Origin: Candidatus Odyssella thessalonicensis L13
Lineage (GTDB): Bacteria; Pseudomonadota; Alphaproteobacteria; Paracaedibacterales; Paracaedibacteraceae
DNA length: 64,000 bases
Direction of reading: 5' to 3'
Assembly (NCBI RefSeq): GCF_000190415.1
Contig: NZ_AEWF01000007.1
Coordinates: 62,001-126,000 of the forward strand
Positions within the stretch are counted from its first letter, which is position 1. Each line of letters begins with the position of its first letter. The notes below the pieces were generated by a model. The model was not told the origin of the DNA, did not search any database, and saw nothing but the letters and a program-made list of their open reading frames with translations. Shown piece after piece: positions 18,867 to 28,276 of this stretch. The translations under genes and the position numbers were made by a program.

Positions 18867-18904
18867 AAAGCCCGGGCTATCACAAAATAGAAGCTCGAGC
18901 TTTC
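18867..18904 (+). terminator. Terminator of Sel1 paralogue 3 (gap 18758-19109)
   Basis: aaagcccgggct and agctcgagcttt pair with one mismatch around the loop atcacaaaatag, matching the terminator at 13377-13416. The rest of the 352-bp gap shows no gene, only AT-rich sequence before the ATG at 19110. Confidence 0.5.
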
Positions 18905-19109
18905 TTGCTATCCTGCTGAAGATTAGAAGAAGGCTCAAGAAAAATTCATTATTAAGCAAGTTAGGCAATGTTGCCCGGTTACTCAGTAAATATTTTCCAT
19001 CGCGATTATTTTACTCTAATATTTTTCCATATTGTCTTCATAGATATTGGTAATAATAAATTTAGTACCCATATAAATTTTTATGTACAAGAATTATGGA
19101 GTAAAAATA

Positions 19110-20939
19110 ATGAGTAAAACGTCCTCCCGTGTTATGGGCTTGATGGTTTCTATTTCTTTTTTAAGCTTCGCCCGCGCAGCAGTAATTCCTGCGGGCGAAC
19201 AAGACTTAGTCATCGCGGCTCACCCTTCTTCTGGTGAGTTGCCAGCTAAAACTTTAGCAGAGATAGATTTGTTGGCAGAGCCAGCAGCTAAGGCTTCTGC
19301 GCCTGACGTTGCTTCTTCTAGATTTGAAGAAAAAGCTACGGGTGAGAGCCAAGTGAGCAAGCCGATTCAAGTCAAGACTCGCGATTGGGGGACAAAGTAT
19401 AATGCTGTTGCGGCAGTGTATGGTCAAGTTCAACAAGACCGCGCGAGTTTAAAGGCCTTAAGGGGGGCGAATATTGCCCGCTTGCAAGAGGTATCAGCCC
19501 AAGATAACCCTAATTATTCTGAGTTAATGCAGACAATAACCGAGCAAACAAAGGATTATATTAGAACTATTTTAGCTGAAGAAGTGGCCAAGTTAGGCGC
19601 TGCTCCCTGCCAGTTCTCTGTTATGTCCATGGGATCAATGGCCCGTGAAGAATCTGGCTTTTTTACTGATCTAGAAATTGCTTTCTTGCTAGAGAAAAAT
19701 TCTCCTGAGGCGCAACGTTATTTTAGCAAGCTCTCGCAACGCTTGGCGGACCGGATTTATCTTTTAGGTGAACACCCCAGCGTTGGTGGTAAAGGGCTGC
19801 GGGTAGATGAAGCTGATAACTCCCCGATCCATCTGACGTTTGCGAATCGTTATGCGGATCCAACACAGGTTAAAGAACGCCTGATGAGTGCCATAAAAAA
19901 CCGTGAATTTAATAAGATTCCTGTTGAAGGTGATCGGTTGATGATTGCCAGCGTTGAAGAATTTGCGCGCTACTCGAGTCCCTTTTATATAGATGAACTT
20001 AAGAATCAGAATCGCCAAGAGTTACGCGAATTAAGGCGCAAACTAACCCGGAAGATATTTTTCAAGAATCTTTACAATCGTGCTAATCGTCATCTGAGTA
20101 AAAAAGAAATCTATGAAAATGCTGTCCGTTGGGTTGACCAGATGGTGCGCCCTTATACCGGCAAAGAACAGAAGCATATTGAAGATTTGAGCAGCCTTAC
20201 CCGCAATACTGTCCATTTGTTTGGCGACAAAGCTGTCTATAATACCTATCTGCAAAAGCGCGAAGCCATATTAGCTGATAGCCCAAAGAATCATCGCTCT
20301 ATGGTTGAAAATCGTCGCCAGGAAATTGCCCGCGACAAAATCTTGGACGACTTAAAGAAGTACGAAGCCGATGTCGACGGATTCTTAGCCCAGAATAAAG
20401 TGGGAGAAAAAATAGATCTAAAAAGGCAATTTTACCGTCTACCAGAGCAAATATTAACCAATCTTAGTTTCTATTATAATTCCCCAACCCAAAATACTTT
20501 AGGGATAGCTTCATTTTTAGAACAGAAAGGTATTATGGGGCAAGAGTTGGCTCAAGACGTGCAAGATCTGATGAACTTTTCTATGGGATTACGGCTGAAA
20601 AAACAGAGCCGTCTTGGAAAACAAGGTTATGCAATTTATCTGGATCAAGAAGCCTTTGAGAAAGATTTAAAAAAGTTAACCACGGAATTGAATGGCTTAG
20701 AGAAGGTTAAAAATCTGTTGATTAAAGCTGGCGAAGATGCTTCTGCGATCGAAAAGGTTGACAATAAGATGATAGAGCTGCGTCATAAAATTGATGAGCA
20801 CAATAAGGTTGCGCCTGGATTAATCATTGATGAGCAAGATATTCAGCTGATGAATGAAAAATACATCCCCATTTTACAGCGCCTCTATCACGCTTGTATT
20901 GAATGGGTTAGTGGTAAGCTTAATGCTTTTAAAGCGTAA
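19110..20939 (+). CDS. Secreted nucleotidyltransferase-like protein
   Basis: The start at 19110 (MSKTSSRVMGLMVSISFLSF, a signal peptide) is chosen because GGAG lies 8 nt upstream; 27 extra nucleotides are open before it. Residues 175-189 carry a nucleotidyltransferase-fold signature: Gly175-Ser176, then REESGFFTDLE with Asp187 and Glu189 as candidate metal ligands. This resembles GlnD/DUF294-type enzymes (GS, R-E, TD-x-E). The remaining 400 residues are helical and charged and match nothing I know. Combining an NTase motif with an export signal is unusual; an adenylylating or uridylylating effector acting outside the bacterium is one possibility. The function call is inferred from the motif. 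Confidence 0.65.
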   Translation: MSKTSSRVMGLMVSISFLSFARAAVIPAGEQDLVIAAHPSSGELPAKTLAEIDLLAEPAAKASAPDVASSRFEEKATGESQVSKPIQVKTRDWGTKYNAVAAVYGQVQQDRASLKALRGANIARLQEVSAQDNPNYSELMQTITEQTKDYIRTILAEEVAKLGAAPCQFSVMSMGSMAREESGFFTDLEIAFLLEKNSPEAQRYFSKLSQRLADRIYLLGEHPSVGGKGLRVDEADNSPIHLTFANRYADPTQVKERLMSAIKNREFNKIPVEGDRLMIASVEEFARYSSPFYIDELKNQNRQELRELRRKLTRKIFFKNLYNRANRHLSKKEIYENAVRWVDQMVRPYTGKEQKHIEDLSSLTRNTVHLFGDKAVYNTYLQKREAILADSPKNHRSMVENRRQEIARDKILDDLKKYEADVDGFLAQNKVGEKIDLKRQFYRLPEQILTNLSFYYNSPTQNTLGIASFLEQKGIMGQELAQDVQDLMNFSMGLRLKKQSRLGKQGYAIYLDQEAFEKDLKKLTTELNGLEKVKNLLIKAGEDASAIEKVDNKMIELRHKIDEHNKVAPGLIIDEQDIQLMNEKYIPILQRLYHACIEWVSGKLNAFKA

Positions 20940-21282
20940 GCTGAGCCTATGAAAGCTATAAATCCTTTTAAGGAGACTCGCTAAAACTTAAGGCAGGTGA
21001 CCGCCGTCATTGCTGAGAGTCTCGGCGCTGAAGAAGCTTAACACCGAAAGGGAAGGGGGAGTGTTTGCTAAAAGAAAATTATACTTTTTCTGCAAACTTT
21101 TTGATAACTTCTTCTTCCTTTGCTCTGAGCTGGTGATCCTTTTTTCTGCGGTCAGCTTTACTGAGCTCTTACAGACTGAATAGAGTCAGGAGGAGGGGAG
21201 AGGAGATAAGGCTTAGGTCTATAGGATAGGAGTCCCCATCATAAGCACCATAGGACTCCAGATCTCAAAAGGAAGATCATGA
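20940..21282. other. Intergenic region
   Basis: With the following terminator this is a 443-bp gap with no gene. It contains an inverted repeat (ggagtcc 21229-21235, ggactcc 21253-21259) and purine-rich stretches, but nothing assignable. Confidence 0.45.
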
Positions 21283-21308
21283 AAAGGGCTGCATCTCGGC
21301 AGCCCTTT
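21283..21308 (-). terminator. Terminator of the small gene at 21383-21901
   Basis: A perfect 10-bp stem (aaagggctgc / gcagcccttt) with loop atctcg is followed on the minus strand by TTTTC. Confidence 0.6.
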
Positions 21309-21382
21309 AGTCTTTCAGTTTTCAGCTGAAGGGTATATGGCTATCTTGTACCTAACTATGAATACCCTCTCTCAGCTGGGTA

Positions 21383-21901
21383 TTAACCCCAGAAAGATTT
21401 TACCAATGTGCTCAGACCCCGATAAACAGTTTTTAAAGCTGCAGTCACTAAATTGGTAACTTTAGCCCAACCGCTCTGAGGTTTCTGCTCCACAGGGGCA
21501 TGCTGCATCTTAGCACGGTATTCCTGCTGACGTAGTTGAAACTCTCTTTCGACTTTTGGTGCATCACAATTTGGTGTGTACTTTAAGTTCTCCATGTTAA
21601 AGACGTCTAAGGACTTCTTTTTAGGATGATGAAGAGAGAGCTCTTCTATATCTATGCGGGATGCATTATAGCTAGCACTCAAATCCAGCGATTCATCAAG
21701 TAACAACTCTTTCAAAGCGTCTTGATCAGCAGTATTAAGATGAGCAAGGGATCTTTCCAGGGGGTCCCTTGGTTCTTCTTTCATTTGGTGGCTTCCTATA
21801 CCTTCCACTATCGGTGAGTAAGTGGTCTCTGCGGTCGGGAAAGCCCAGCTATATCCTATGACTAATGCCATAGGTACAGCCTTATTTACCCATTTCTTCA
21901 T
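21383..21901 (-). CDS. Small secreted protein, partner of 1056-aa protein
   Basis: The ATG at 21901 has a strong ribosome site (AAAGGAG, 7 nt away) and gives a 172-residue product; the open frame extends further upstream to overlap the next gene's end but without a start signal. It has a signal peptide-like N-terminus (KKWVNKAVPMALVIGYSWA), a polar acidic middle, and a C-terminal amphipathic stretch (WAKVTNLVTAALKTVYRGL). It lies 101 bp downstream of the 1056-residue protein on the same strand and is probably cotranscribed. No family recognised; a role as an accessory or binding partner is only inference from position. Confidence 0.6.
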   Translation of the reverse strand: MKKWVNKAVPMALVIGYSWAFPTAETTYSPIVEGIGSHQMKEEPRDPLERSLAHLNTADQDALKELLLDESLDLSASYNASRIDIEELSLHHPKKKSLDVFNMENLKYTPNCDAPKVEREFQLRQQEYRAKMQHAPVEQKPQSGWAKVTNLVTAALKTVYRGLSTLVKSFWG

Positions 21902-22002
21902 TTTTGTTCTCCTTTCTATTTTTTCTGGAATTCTAGGATTCCATTTAGAACCTTTTTTAAAGGTTCTCCTAACACAAGCTTTTGGTAAAGCTTGGATTAA
22001 GC

Positions 22003-25000
22003 TCAAGTAGACACTTTAAATCTTAGGATCGCTTGAGATTTAATGGCCTCAATTATGTCTGTGTTCTGTTGTTGCACTAAATCAAAGATTTCACTATATC
22101 CGTAAAAAAGCTTATCTTTATAGTCAGGCACACCATTTTTGAAATGGATTAACTCTGCAAGATGGCTACTAGCAGCACTTACTGCATCAAGGTCCTGCAC
22201 GACTTTTCCTTTATTCTCATGGATACAAGTGTGAATCTTTATCAGATCCTCTTCGGATAAGCGGTCAAGCCGGTTGTTTAATTCTGAACCTTGAATCGCT
22301 TCTGCTAAGTAGAACGTAGTAGAATCATCTTCTTCTCCATAGAAATTAGATGTTTTCCCCATAAGTTCAAAGCCTTCTGCAAATGCTACTGCAATTTCCA
22401 TATCTTCTCGACTTGTTTCCTGATAAGGCTGTAGTAATTTCTCAAAGAGATAGGTTTGAATGGTGCTATATACGCGACTGCGCAGTTCAGTGTTGTCTAG
22501 GACTCTTCGCAATCTTCCACGGAATTTTTTAAAGATATTTAAGCCAGGCAGAATTTTCTCCTTGAAATTGTCTGCCCTAATGTAGGCATGCTGGATGTCA
22601 ACCTCAGAAATACTTGGGTAGCGCGTCTTAGTTTTATCAATCTGTAACCGTATCTCTTCATGTTTTTGAGTCTCAGGTCCGTACTTGCCCAGAATCGCCT
22701 CTGATAGCGGTATCTCCCTGTACTCTTCAAGCGCTTGAAGAACCTCAAAAAATTCTGGGTCTGCATAAATAAAGCTCCGGGCATGGAGTCTGATCAGTTC
22801 AAGCTCGCTTCCTTTAGTAAAAATCAGTATTTTTTTCTTAAGAAGTTCTAATTCTGGTTTCCTTGCTTCTTCAAGGCGAATCATAGGGCTGCGTACATGC
22901 TGCTGCAGTTGGTCCCCTGTCATCCGCTGGTGAAGATTTATAATCTCTGCGTCTTCTAATTTATAAGCCAGAAACGATGCTTTTAGAAGATTAATGTCGT
23001 CAATATAGGTGGTCTTGTAGGCCTCAATATAGGCCTTAATAAGTCCTGTAAATAGGTCGCTATCTCTTAAGACTGCTTCTGCTTCCTCATAGGTTTCAGG
23101 CTGCGCTTTTCCATTGACATAACCTTTAAGGTACTCGGAGAGCAAAGTATCATCTTTTGCCGCGCACTGTAAAAGCTGTAGCTCCGCTGAAGAGAATTTA
23201 TGAATAGAAGACCTTAAACTTAGGGCTATTATTTCTTTTACATCCGTAAAGTCAACCATGTAACGGAACATGTTACTAAAATTAAAGTGACCTAGGATTT
23301 GGTAAGCGGAGGCAAAGGCGTTCGGAATCTCAACACCATAAATTTGGTATGCCGCCGTCAGTTCTTTAATTGCTTCAGCGTTTTCTGCCTCAATTTTACT
23401 GGCCTCGGTAAGTGTGGCCTCAGTTTTTGCAAAGCAGGCCTTAAGAAATTCAATCTCTTTCGCTTTAAGTTTAAATGATGGATATTTGACAATATTATTT
23501 AGCAATGCCTGTTGCCTTGGAGTAAGTGATTGGCCACCACCTTGCTTGGCTGCCAATTCACCAAGAATTATCTTTATCTCCAAGCTTTTTTCTTGATCAG
23601 CATCTTCTTCTGAAACATCCAGATCTTTTCTAAAAAAGATACGTTTTCCCAATTCACCGATAAAAGACCTTTCAGATAAACGCGTTCTAAAGTCATAATC
23701 CTCAGCATAAATGATTTTTTCTTCAGCAGAAGGTTCGGGGTTTAAGTTATAAAGAACATGTTCTTCGCGGGTTAAAGGAATTATTGTGTAAGAATAATAT
23801 TCCATTAGATTGTTGAACCGTTTGATAATCCGATCCTTTACCACCTTTGTTAGAGAGGTGGAAAAGGAGGTCACGAGTTGGGCTGCAATATATTGACCTG
23901 TGCACAGACCCATAAACGCTAAAGGAGAACCCAGAAGTACCGGATAGCCAATCGCTGCGCCAACACCTAAACCAGCAGTACCCGCCAGGGAAGCACCGAA
24001 CAATTTAGTAGTATCAATAATTCGTTGATTCTCATGAATATTAAATAGGGTAATGTCACTGGCTTTATTGATAACCTTTTCGCTCGTAGTTGTCAGGAGC
24101 TTGGTAAAAGCTTGGCGCAGAAAATATTGCATTTGCGGCCGAAAATATTCCCAAATTGATTGGTATCCACCTTCTTTTGGTAGCTTTATAGAAGCAACTT
24201 TTTCTGTTTCTAGAGGTGTCGTCGAGAGATCCTCCCTCTCTTTGCCTTTGGTTTCTGTGTCAATAACGGTGATAGATATAAAGTCCGCTTCTGCCTCATT
24301 TAACCCTGTCTCTGCCTTAACTTCTTTATCTGATTCAGTTTCTGGCGCTAGGCAAGGTAAAGAGGCTTTCTGTAATGGTGCCGATCCATCACCAGTAACG
24401 TGATAAAGATAGGACTGGCTGTGACTAATTAGGGGACCAATTATATCCTCGACACGCCCTTTAATAGATTGACCAAAGGCTTTATGATGAAGACTAATGA
24501 TAAAGTTAATAATCATTTCATCTACATGATATTGGAGATAACTGTTCACAGGCCCAAAGTCGAGCAATGAAATCAGCGCTCCTTTAACGGGGATATCGGG
24601 TATAACCTTTTCTGCTAAACAGCGGAAAACAGATTTATCTAAATAAATTGGCTTGCCATTACTATCGATAAAGGGCTGCTTCAGGCAAAATTTATAGATC
24701 AGAAAGCTCATACTATTGCGTAATTCTTCGACCAAAGGACGTAAAGCTTCTATATTAAATTCATCTGACTGAGGATCAGTATTCTTTATATGACGGCTCA
24801 GATAATGCTTGTTAAAGCTTTTCATATAAGCTTCAAGGCTATCAGTTACTAGAGACTCTAAACCTTTGTGTCGGAATTGATGATAAGTTTGATATAGTTT
24901 CTTTCCATCCGTCTTAATTGACTCGGTAAAGCTTTGAGCGCCGCCCCATAAGATTTCCCTTGCTAATGAAGAGGGAGGGGAAGCATTTTGCACGGCACTA

Positions 25001-25173
25001 CTTAAAGAGTGAACCATGAGGAGGGGATCATGCTCCTCTTTGGATCGGCCCTGCTTGAAGCCAGAGGTCGAGCACGAGGGCGCTACATCCTGGCCAAACC
25101 CGGTGCTGGAAGATAGACTTAAGAGTGTGGCACTAAATAAAAGTATGGTTGAGTAAGACTTGCGAAAAGACAT
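22003..25173 (-). CDS. Large secreted protein, new two-member family, hydrophobic core
   Basis: This 1056-residue protein begins with a signal peptide (MSFRKSYSTILLFSATLLSL) after a TAAGGTG site. The N-terminal 280 residues are helical. Residues about 390-435 form a long Gly/Ala-rich hydrophobic stretch (SLAGTAGLGVGAAIGYPVLL and onward) resembling a membrane-inserting hairpin. Residues about 735-1050 form the domain shared with the gene at 3290-4915 (AYKLEDAEIINLHQRMT, EEARKPEL, KLFYGYSEIFD). No known family comes to mind. A secreted protein with an internal hydrophobic hairpin could be a membrane-inserting effector, but that is conjecture. A small secreted gene follows after 101 bp. Confidence 0.7.
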   Translation of the reverse strand: MSFRKSYSTILLFSATLLSLSSSTGFGQDVAPSCSTSGFKQGRSKEEHDPLLMVHSLSSAVQNASPPSSLAREILWGGAQSFTESIKTDGKKLYQTYHQFRHKGLESLVTDSLEAYMKSFNKHYLSRHIKNTDPQSDEFNIEALRPLVEELRNSMSFLIYKFCLKQPFIDSNGKPIYLDKSVFRCLAEKVIPDIPVKGALISLLDFGPVNSYLQYHVDEMIINFIISLHHKAFGQSIKGRVEDIIGPLISHSQSYLYHVTGDGSAPLQKASLPCLAPETESDKEVKAETGLNEAEADFISITVIDTETKGKEREDLSTTPLETEKVASIKLPKEGGYQSIWEYFRPQMQYFLRQAFTKLLTTTSEKVINKASDITLFNIHENQRIIDTTKLFGASLAGTAGLGVGAAIGYPVLLGSPLAFMGLCTGQYIAAQLVTSFSTSLTKVVKDRIIKRFNNLMEYYSYTIIPLTREEHVLYNLNPEPSAEEKIIYAEDYDFRTRLSERSFIGELGKRIFFRKDLDVSEEDADQEKSLEIKIILGELAAKQGGGQSLTPRQQALLNNIVKYPSFKLKAKEIEFLKACFAKTEATLTEASKIEAENAEAIKELTAAYQIYGVEIPNAFASAYQILGHFNFSNMFRYMVDFTDVKEIIALSLRSSIHKFSSAELQLLQCAAKDDTLLSEYLKGYVNGKAQPETYEEAEAVLRDSDLFTGLIKAYIEAYKTTYIDDINLLKASFLAYKLEDAEIINLHQRMTGDQLQQHVRSPMIRLEEARKPELELLKKKILIFTKGSELELIRLHARSFIYADPEFFEVLQALEEYREIPLSEAILGKYGPETQKHEEIRLQIDKTKTRYPSISEVDIQHAYIRADNFKEKILPGLNIFKKFRGRLRRVLDNTELRSRVYSTIQTYLFEKLLQPYQETSREDMEIAVAFAEGFELMGKTSNFYGEEDDSTTFYLAEAIQGSELNNRLDRLSEEDLIKIHTCIHENKGKVVQDLDAVSAASSHLAELIHFKNGVPDYKDKLFYGYSEIFDLVQQQNTDIIEAIKSQAILRFKVST

Positions 25174-25710
25174 AAACCGTCACCTTAAATTTGATCTTTT
25201 TATTGTTTCTATTCTTTAGCCTCATGGTCTGTAATAACCTAATAGTTAACCAATAAACCAAGCTATAAAACCTCTGGCTTATTTTATAAGATTGTTAAGA
25301 GATAAGCTGTTATGGACTCAAGGTTAACAGCATAAATAATGGTAAGCTATTGCATATGCATGCTTTCTCAAGATACTCATATTCTTAGCTCTTCTTATCG
25401 TAAACTAAGCCTCAGTTCTAAGGATTGAGAATATACCTGAAAAATTAAAAATCAAGAAAATATTAAGACGGAATTTAATATTTTTAGTAAAATTTCACCT
25501 GTAGTGAAAGACATAAAAATTATATTTTTACTAGTCTAAGAATGTGATCTTAATCAGACAAAGTAGAAGGTAATTATTAAGAATATACCCTGTTATTTGC
25601 TTAAGGGTGGCTCTTATTATTTTTGCCCCTTACAATTTGTGGTAAGCAAAATACCCTTCCTGATGATAAGAATTCCTAGATTATCTGTGAACAAGACAGT
25701 ATTGAATTGC
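25174..25710. other. AT-rich intergenic region
   Basis: This 537-bp gap, rich in A+T, lies between two minus-strand genes. No coding frame, RNA or repeat is identifiable. It should hold the promoter of the 1056-residue protein gene. Confidence 0.5.
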
Positions 25711-26592
25711 TTAGATTGGATAATGCATTAAATGCAAGGTATATCCTAACTCTTCGAATCCATTTATAACTGCTGCTTCTAAATAAGAGCCAATCGCTCG
25801 AGGGCTATCGTCAACAATGACTAAATGGCCGGGAGAAAGCCGCACTTCTTGTAATAATTGAAGCATGTGTGCCCCCTTGTTATGTCCAATAAAAGCATAA
25901 CCATTATGATAGGCTAGTAAATGCTGATCACAAGTTTTAATCACACTATGATCAAGGTCTGGCTGATCTTTGAGATTTATTCCTGACCAGGCAATCATCG
26001 CATTGACCTTTTTCTCTGTTTTACTTTTTAGCTTTTCAGGGTTAAACGTACTTAATATCGAAGAGATATGCTGATTTATTGTGACATAATCAATTGCGTC
26101 TTCTGCATGGGGAAGCCGTATATTCATTAAATCAGAGTGCATTTTTAACTGGTGAGCGTATTTCTTCAATTTGACATCAATAACAGGGGGGCGAGCGGTG
26201 GTGACAAGCACAGGGATTTTATGCCTTTTCCAGCTTTGAATAATCTCTGGGGTCTCTTGATCGCGCAAAAGTGTGTCAACTTCATGTTCTAAAAGCATAC
26301 GTTTGCTGTGACTACAAACCCAAGAGCCGTCATATTTCTTTTGGCGCCAGGCACCCGGGGCATTAATGGTGTCGTCCCAGTCCGTAAGGACGCTTACTTT
26401 TGCCGACTTACTTAACTCTAAAACTTTACTATGTACAGACGCATATTGAGTTATTGTCGTAAAAGTATGGGGTTTGCGGCTAAACGCAGACGTAGCTCGG
26501 ACTCCCAATTCATGGGCCGGCAAGGAAGTTCCTAGAAATGCATATCCGATCACAATGATCCCTAACCACAACTTCTTATAATCCATAACCAT
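25711..26592 (-). CDS. Secreted HAD-like hydrolase (DUF2608-type)
   Basis: This 293-residue protein has a signal peptide (LWLGIIVIGYAFLGTSLPAH) and HAD motif I LTDWDDT (Asp71, Asp73), a motif-II-like VTTARPP, and a late acidic motif VIVDDSPRA, as in HAD phosphatases of the DUF2608 type. It is more distant from, but analogous to, the protein at 2260-3105. The start may be the first or third residue (two nearby ATGs, no strong ribosome site). It is divergent from glnA. Likely a periplasmic or exported phosphohydrolase; the substrate is not deducible. Confidence 0.65.
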   Translation of the reverse strand: MVMDYKKLWLGIIVIGYAFLGTSLPAHELGVRATSAFSRKPHTFTTITQYASVHSKVLELSKSAKVSVLTDWDDTINAPGAWRQKKYDGSWVCSHSKRMLLEHEVDTLLRDQETPEIIQSWKRHKIPVLVTTARPPVIDVKLKKYAHQLKMHSDLMNIRLPHAEDAIDYVTINQHISSILSTFNPEKLKSKTEKKVNAMIAWSGINLKDQPDLDHSVIKTCDQHLLAYHNGYAFIGHNKGAHMLQLLQEVRLSPGHLVIVDDSPRAIGSYLEAAVINGFEELGYTLHLMHYPI

Positions 26593-26843
26593 TATTTAAA
26601 GCCCCATCCTTTGAAAAAATAGTAAATTTTTGTAAAATTATTCTTAACAATAAAGAGGGGCGCTCGGCAAGGGCTACATAAAAGTTTAAACTTAAGCTTA
26701 TTCCTTCTGCTTAACAATAAAGCTCCTCCAACAAGCCGCTGTAATAATAAGTAATCTCCATATCGCAAAAGGAGGCTTGAAAGGCATATTGGGCAATTGT
26801 ATAACCGTATAGAAGTTTTATTTAAAATTTGAGGAGAATAAGC

Positions 26844-28244
26844 GTGATCAAGAACTTTATGAAGCACTTAGAAGATCATCAAGTTAGATTTGTTGATTTC
26901 CGCTTCACAGATATCTTGGGGACCTGGCATCATATGAGCTTTCCTGTCGAAGCGGTTGATGAAAGCTTGCTGACTGAAGGAATTTACTTTGATGGATCCT
27001 CAATTAGTGGATGGCGCCAGATCCACGAATCTGACATGGTTATGATGCCTGACTTTTCATCAATTCACCTCGATCCTTTTTCCGCTCAAACAACTCTAAT
27101 CGTTATCTGTGATATCTATGATCCTAGATCAAAGTCTCCTTACAACCGCGATCCTCGCTCGATTGGTAAGCGTGCTGAAGCGTACTTGCAAGAGGATGGA
27201 ATCGCCACAAAAGCTTACTTTGGTCCTGAGGCAGAATTTTTTGTTTTCGATGGGGTCCGTTATGGGGTTCAAGAAACAAAAGCGTTTTACGAGCTGGAGT
27301 CTGATGAATTTCAAGCCAACAATCACTTAGCAATGAATGAAAGAAGTCATGGCCATCGTCCTTTACCCAAAGGTGGATATTTCCCGGTTATGCCTATTGA
27401 TTCCTTACATGACATGCGCTCAGAGATGCTAACGGCTATGCAGCAGATGGGGTTGAAGATGGAAAAGCATCATCATGAAGTTGCCCCGGCTCAGCATGAA
27501 CTTGGATTCCGTTTCGGGGAGTTAGTAGAGACCGGCGATAATATTCAGATCTATAAATATGCGGTTCGTAATGTGGCACATGGTTATGGGAAAACGGCAA
27601 CCTTTATGCCGAAACCGATTTTTGGTGATAACGGATCAGGAATGCATGTTCATCAATCGTTGTGGCATAATGGCCAACCCTTATTTGCAGGCAATGGCTA
27701 CAGTGGCCTGTCAGAAACGGCACTGTATTATATTGGCGGCATTTTGAAACATGCCAAGGCTTTGAATGCCTTTACAAATCCCAGTACCAATAGTTATAAA
27801 CGACTTGTGCCTGGCTATGAGGCTCCGGTGATCCTGGCCTATTCTGCGCAAAATCGTTCTGCCGCTTGCCGCATTCCTACCGCCACTCATGAGAAAGCAA
27901 AGCGAGTAGAGGTGCGCTTTCCGGATCCCTTAGCCAATCCTTACTTAGGTAACGCTGCCATGCTTATGGCTGGGCTGGATGGAATCCGCCATAAGATACA
28001 TCCGGGCGAGGCCTGCGACCACAATCTTTTTGAAGAATTGGATATTGCGGCTAAACTGCCCTCCATGTGTGGTTCCTTGCGGGAAGCTTTAGAAGCGTTG
28101 CAGACTGACCATGACTTTTTATTACAAGGCGAGGTCTTTAGCACAGACTTAATTGAGGGGTATTTGGAGCTAAAGTGGCAAGAAGTCTCTTTGTATGAGC
28201 GAACGCCCCATCCCTTAGAGTTTATGAAATATTATACTTGGTAA
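26844..28244 (+). CDS. glnA: Glutamine synthetase, type I
   Basis: The enzyme makes glutamine from glutamate, ammonia and ATP. GTG at 26844 is chosen because GAGGAG sits 7 nt before it; a TTG at 26829 would lie upstream of the ribosome site. The 466-residue length and signatures are those of GSI: FDGSSISGW, YFGPEAEFFVFD, the ATP-binding NGSGMHVHQSLW, and SYKRLVPGYEAPVIL. The peptide around the regulatory adenylylation site reads DHNLFEEL, with Phe396 where enterobacterial GlnA has Tyr397 (NLYDLP), so GlnE-type control may be absent. No glnB or other nitrogen-control gene is adjacent. A terminator follows closely. Confidence 0.95.
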   Translation: MIKNFMKHLEDHQVRFVDFRFTDILGTWHHMSFPVEAVDESLLTEGIYFDGSSISGWRQIHESDMVMMPDFSSIHLDPFSAQTTLIVICDIYDPRSKSPYNRDPRSIGKRAEAYLQEDGIATKAYFGPEAEFFVFDGVRYGVQETKAFYELESDEFQANNHLAMNERSHGHRPLPKGGYFPVMPIDSLHDMRSEMLTAMQQMGLKMEKHHHEVAPAQHELGFRFGELVETGDNIQIYKYAVRNVAHGYGKTATFMPKPIFGDNGSGMHVHQSLWHNGQPLFAGNGYSGLSETALYYIGGILKHAKALNAFTNPSTNSYKRLVPGYEAPVILAYSAQNRSAACRIPTATHEKAKRVEVRFPDPLANPYLGNAAMLMAGLDGIRHKIHPGEACDHNLFEELDIAAKLPSMCGSLREALEALQTDHDFLLQGEVFSTDLIEGYLELKWQEVSLYERTPHPLEFMKYYTW

Positions 28245-28250
28245 TAAAGG

Positions 28251-28276
28251 AGGCTCCTTTGGAGCCTTTCTTTTTT
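28251..28276 (+). terminator. glnA terminator
   Basis: aggctcc, a 3-nt loop, then ggagcct run into ttctttttt six bases after the glnA stop. Confidence 0.75.

Noticed and set aside
26592-26867. 91-codon minus-strand frame with two Cys pairs
   Set aside because: It overlaps the glnA start and ribosome site and has no start signal or recognisable domain.
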